Positions 6,479-7,395 of a stretch of 7,395 bases of DNA are shown here, one piece after another (position 1 is the stretch's first letter; every line of letters starts with the position of its first letter). The notes beneath the pieces were generated by a model. It made no database searches, was not told the DNA's origin, and was given only the letters and a program-made list of their open reading frames with translations. Source of the DNA: JBGCDD01 sp045105075 (GTDB lineage: Bacteria; Pseudomonadota; Alphaproteobacteria; Rhodobacterales; Rhodobacteraceae); assembly GCA_045105075.1 (NCBI GenBank), contig JBGCDD010000123.1, forward strand, positions 1 to 7,395, read 5' to 3'. Made by a program: the position numbers and the translations under genes.

Positions 6479-7395
6479 GCGATCCTGTTCTCAGCGTCAA
6501 AGATCTGACCACCCATTTCTTCACCCGCGCCGGTGTTGTCAAAGCGGTGGACGGTGTGTCATTTGATCTGGCCAGGGGCGAGATTATGGGGCTGGTCGGT
6601 GAAAGCGGGTCGGGCAAAACTGTGACTGGCTTTTCGCTGCTGGGGCTGGTGGATGCGCCCGGGCGCATTGTCAAAGGGTCGATCAAGCTGAACGGAACCG
6701 AGCTGACAACCCTGTCGGAAAGCGCCCTGCGCGCGCGTCGTGGTCACGAGATTTCGATGATCTTCCAGGATCCGATTGCCACGCTCAACCCGATGCTGAC
6801 CATCGGCCAACAGATGCGTATGGCCCTGAATGCGCATGAACGGATTGGCAAAAAAGCTGCCGACGCGCGCGCCGTCGATCTGTTGACCCAGGTTGGCATC
6901 CCGTCCGCCGCCGCCCGACTGCGCGGGTATCCACACGAGTTTTCCGGTGGCATGCGCCAGCGCGTTGCCATTGCCATCGCGCTGTTGCACCGCCCAGCTG
7001 TGATTGTCGCGGATGAGCCGACCACCGCGCTTGATGTCTCTATTCAGGCGCAAATCCTGTTTCAGATGCGCCAGCTTGCGGCCGAAATGGGCACGGCGAT
7101 GGTCTGGATCAGCCATGATCTGGCGGTGGTCTCAAGCCTGGCCAGCAAACTGGCGGTGATGTATGCGGGCCGTATCGTTGAACAGGGCCCCACCGCCACA
7201 CTGCTGCGCGATCCGCGCCACCCCTATACCGCTGGCCTCATCGCCTCGCTGCCGGCGATGGCTAAACCGGGCACGCCGCTGACCCAAATTCCGGGCACCA
7301 CACCGTCGCTGCTGTCGTTGCAACCGGGCTGCCCCTTTGTGCCGCGCTGTGATCACGCAACCGCCGCATGTGCCGAGGCGCCCGAAATGACCCAA
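6475..7395 (+). CDS. ABC transporter ATPase, DppD/OppD type, C-terminus outside the window
   Basis: The first 307 residues of a Dpp/Opp-type ATP-binding subunit that hydrolyses ATP at the cytoplasmic face of the permease pair. Seen directly: Walker A GESGSGKT (42-49), Q-loop FQDP (97-100), the signature FSGGMRQR (156-163), Walker B VIVADEP (176-182) with Glu181, the D-loop ALDV (185-188), H-loop His214, and RDPRHPYTAGLIASLP (245-260) which marks the oligopeptide-type C-terminal domain. This is followed by GCPFVPRC (285-292) and Cys299, three of the cysteines that hold a 4Fe-4S cluster in characterised DppD-type subunits; the fourth would lie past the edge. The signature has Met160 where many ABC proteins have Gln, common in this family. 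ATG 6475 overlaps the upstream stop (ATGA). A paired DppF-type ATPase is expected next, but is not seen. Confidence 0.96.
   Translation, partial: MSDPVLSVKDLTTHFFTRAGVVKAVDGVSFDLARGEIMGLVGESGSGKTVTGFSLLGLVDAPGRIVKGSIKLNGTELTTLSESALRARRGHEISMIFQDPIATLNPMLTIGQQMRMALNAHERIGKKAADARAVDLLTQVGIPSAAARLRGYPHEFSGGMRQRVAIAIALLHRPAVIVADEPTTALDVSIQAQILFQMRQLAAEMGTAMVWISHDLAVVSSLASKLAVMYAGRIVEQGPTATLLRDPRHPYTAGLIASLPAMAKPGTPLTQIPGTTPSLLSLQPGCPFVPRCDHATAACAEAPEMTQ

Noticed and set aside
1..7395. CRISPR arrays, tRNA or rRNA genes, insertion sequences or attachment sites
   Set aside because: No regularly spaced repeats, cloverleaf-like segments, transposase-like proteins or terminal inverted repeats were seen; the window is nearly all coding with even base composition.

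Overview
The window looks like chromosomal DNA of an alphaproteobacterium, probably of the Rhodobacterales (Roseobacter) type. This is inferred from the GC-rich, third-position-GC-biased codons, the tight ATGA/GTGA gene overlaps and the style of the proteins; no taxonomic marker is present. The window is almost fully coding and holds two divergent operons around one 163-bp control region (2806-2968).

The leftward (minus-strand) operon runs, in transcription order: a MarR-type winged-helix regulator (2805-2227), a creatininase-family metal-dependent amidohydrolase (2230-1514), a ketopantoate-reductase-like NAD(P)-dependent oxidoreductase (1521-502), and a short-chain dehydrogenase/reductase (from a GTG at 505, running off the left edge). 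Every junction overlaps by 4 to 8 bases.

The rightward (plus-strand) operon encodes a peptide/nickel-type (Dpp/Opp) ABC importer: a periplasmic solute-binding protein (2969-4555), a 70-bp gap with a strong hairpin, two inner-membrane permeases (4626-5600 and 5597-6478), and an ATPase (from 6475, running off the right edge with its C-terminal cysteine cluster just begun). A second ATPase of the DppF type would be expected beyond the window.

The control region has candidate promoters facing both ways and two similar 16-bp imperfect palindromes whose centres are 53 bp apart, about five helical turns. These are the best candidates for the MarR operators. A 14-codon reading frame whose stop overlaps the start of the binding-protein gene may also be present.

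The layout suggests one ligand-responsive unit: the importer brings in a small amide-, lactam- or peptide-like compound, the creatininase-family enzyme hydrolyses it, and the two dehydrogenases process the products, while the MarR protein senses the compound or an intermediate. The substrate cannot be read from the sequence. The ketopantoate-reductase-like and creatininase-like enzymes both depart from the classic motifs of their families, so the pathway may be uncharacterised.
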